32,772 nucleotides of DNA, from positions 1-32,772 of the forward strand of contig CALFWW010000018.1 in the NCBI GenBank assembly GCA_937928575.1, read 5' to 3'. Source of the DNA: an uncultured Saprospiraceae bacterium (GTDB taxonomy: Bacteria; Bacteroidota; Bacteroidia; Chitinophagales; Saprospiraceae). The notes below the pieces were generated by a model. That model saw nothing but the letters and a program-made list of their open reading frames with translations, ran no database searches and had not been told where the DNA came from. Below, piece after piece: positions 32,756-32,772 of this stretch; position 1 is the first letter of the stretch; each line of letters opens with the position of its first letter. A program made the translations under genes and the position numbers.

Positions 32756-32772
32756 TAAGAGCGATGTTGAAA

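Overview
The window is AT-rich bacterial DNA with the marks of the Bacteroidota. Four proteins carry type IX secretion (T9SS) sorting domains: three type A, and one type B (gliding-motility-associated C-terminal domain). There is a TonB-dependent receptor with an N-terminal carboxypeptidase-regulatory-like domain, several lipoproteins, almost no Shine-Dalgarno sequences, and a few promoter-like boxes matching the Bacteroidota form TAnnTTTG. The giant cysteine-rich surface protein and the mix of families point to Saprospiraceae or a relative. That is an inference; no rRNA or other marker gene is present. I see no tRNA, rRNA, CRISPR array or intact insertion sequence.

Layout. Positions 1-843 are a decayed stretch: a truncated membrane-protein gene, two open but start-less coding remnants, and three palindromic elements. 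Positions 844-5006 (minus strand) hold a secreted deiminase resembling Porphyromonas peptidylarginine deiminase, preceded by a TonB-dependent receptor that has its own terminator. Positions 5221-6910 (plus) are a tight three-gene set: a secreted protein with a glyoxalase-fold domain, a four-helix membrane protein and a lipoprotein. Next come a class II Fic protein (7015-8334, plus) and a convergent AAA+ ATPase (8381-9847, minus). Positions 9985-10647 are mostly non-coding, with a frameshifted lipoprotein remnant and a possible 19-residue ORF followed by a strong terminator.

Positions 10648-14378 (plus) are a two-gene unit of T9SS cargo: an SprB-repeat protein and a sortilin/BNR-repeat protein. 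They converge on a 2956-residue type B T9SS surface protein (14512-23382, minus). Behind it is a 1500-residue exported protein of unknown function (23620-28122, minus). Positions 28374-31113 (plus) encode a lipoprotein, then an envelope pair: a membrane-anchored protein with two OmpA-like domains, and a membrane-anchored coiled-coil protein ending in a helix-hairpin-helix-like domain. The window ends with dihydrolipoyl dehydrogenase behind a recognisable promoter.

The main theme is the cell surface: four T9SS substrates, one outer-membrane receptor, three or more lipoproteins and a peptidoglycan-binding OmpA unit. No T9SS machinery gene is in the window, so these substrates depend on loci elsewhere. 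The strongest single observation is that the deiminase has counterparts of all the active-site residues I remember for P. gingivalis PPAD, including the two arginines that read a peptide C-terminus. That makes it a candidate secreted protein-citrullinating enzyme outside Porphyromonas.
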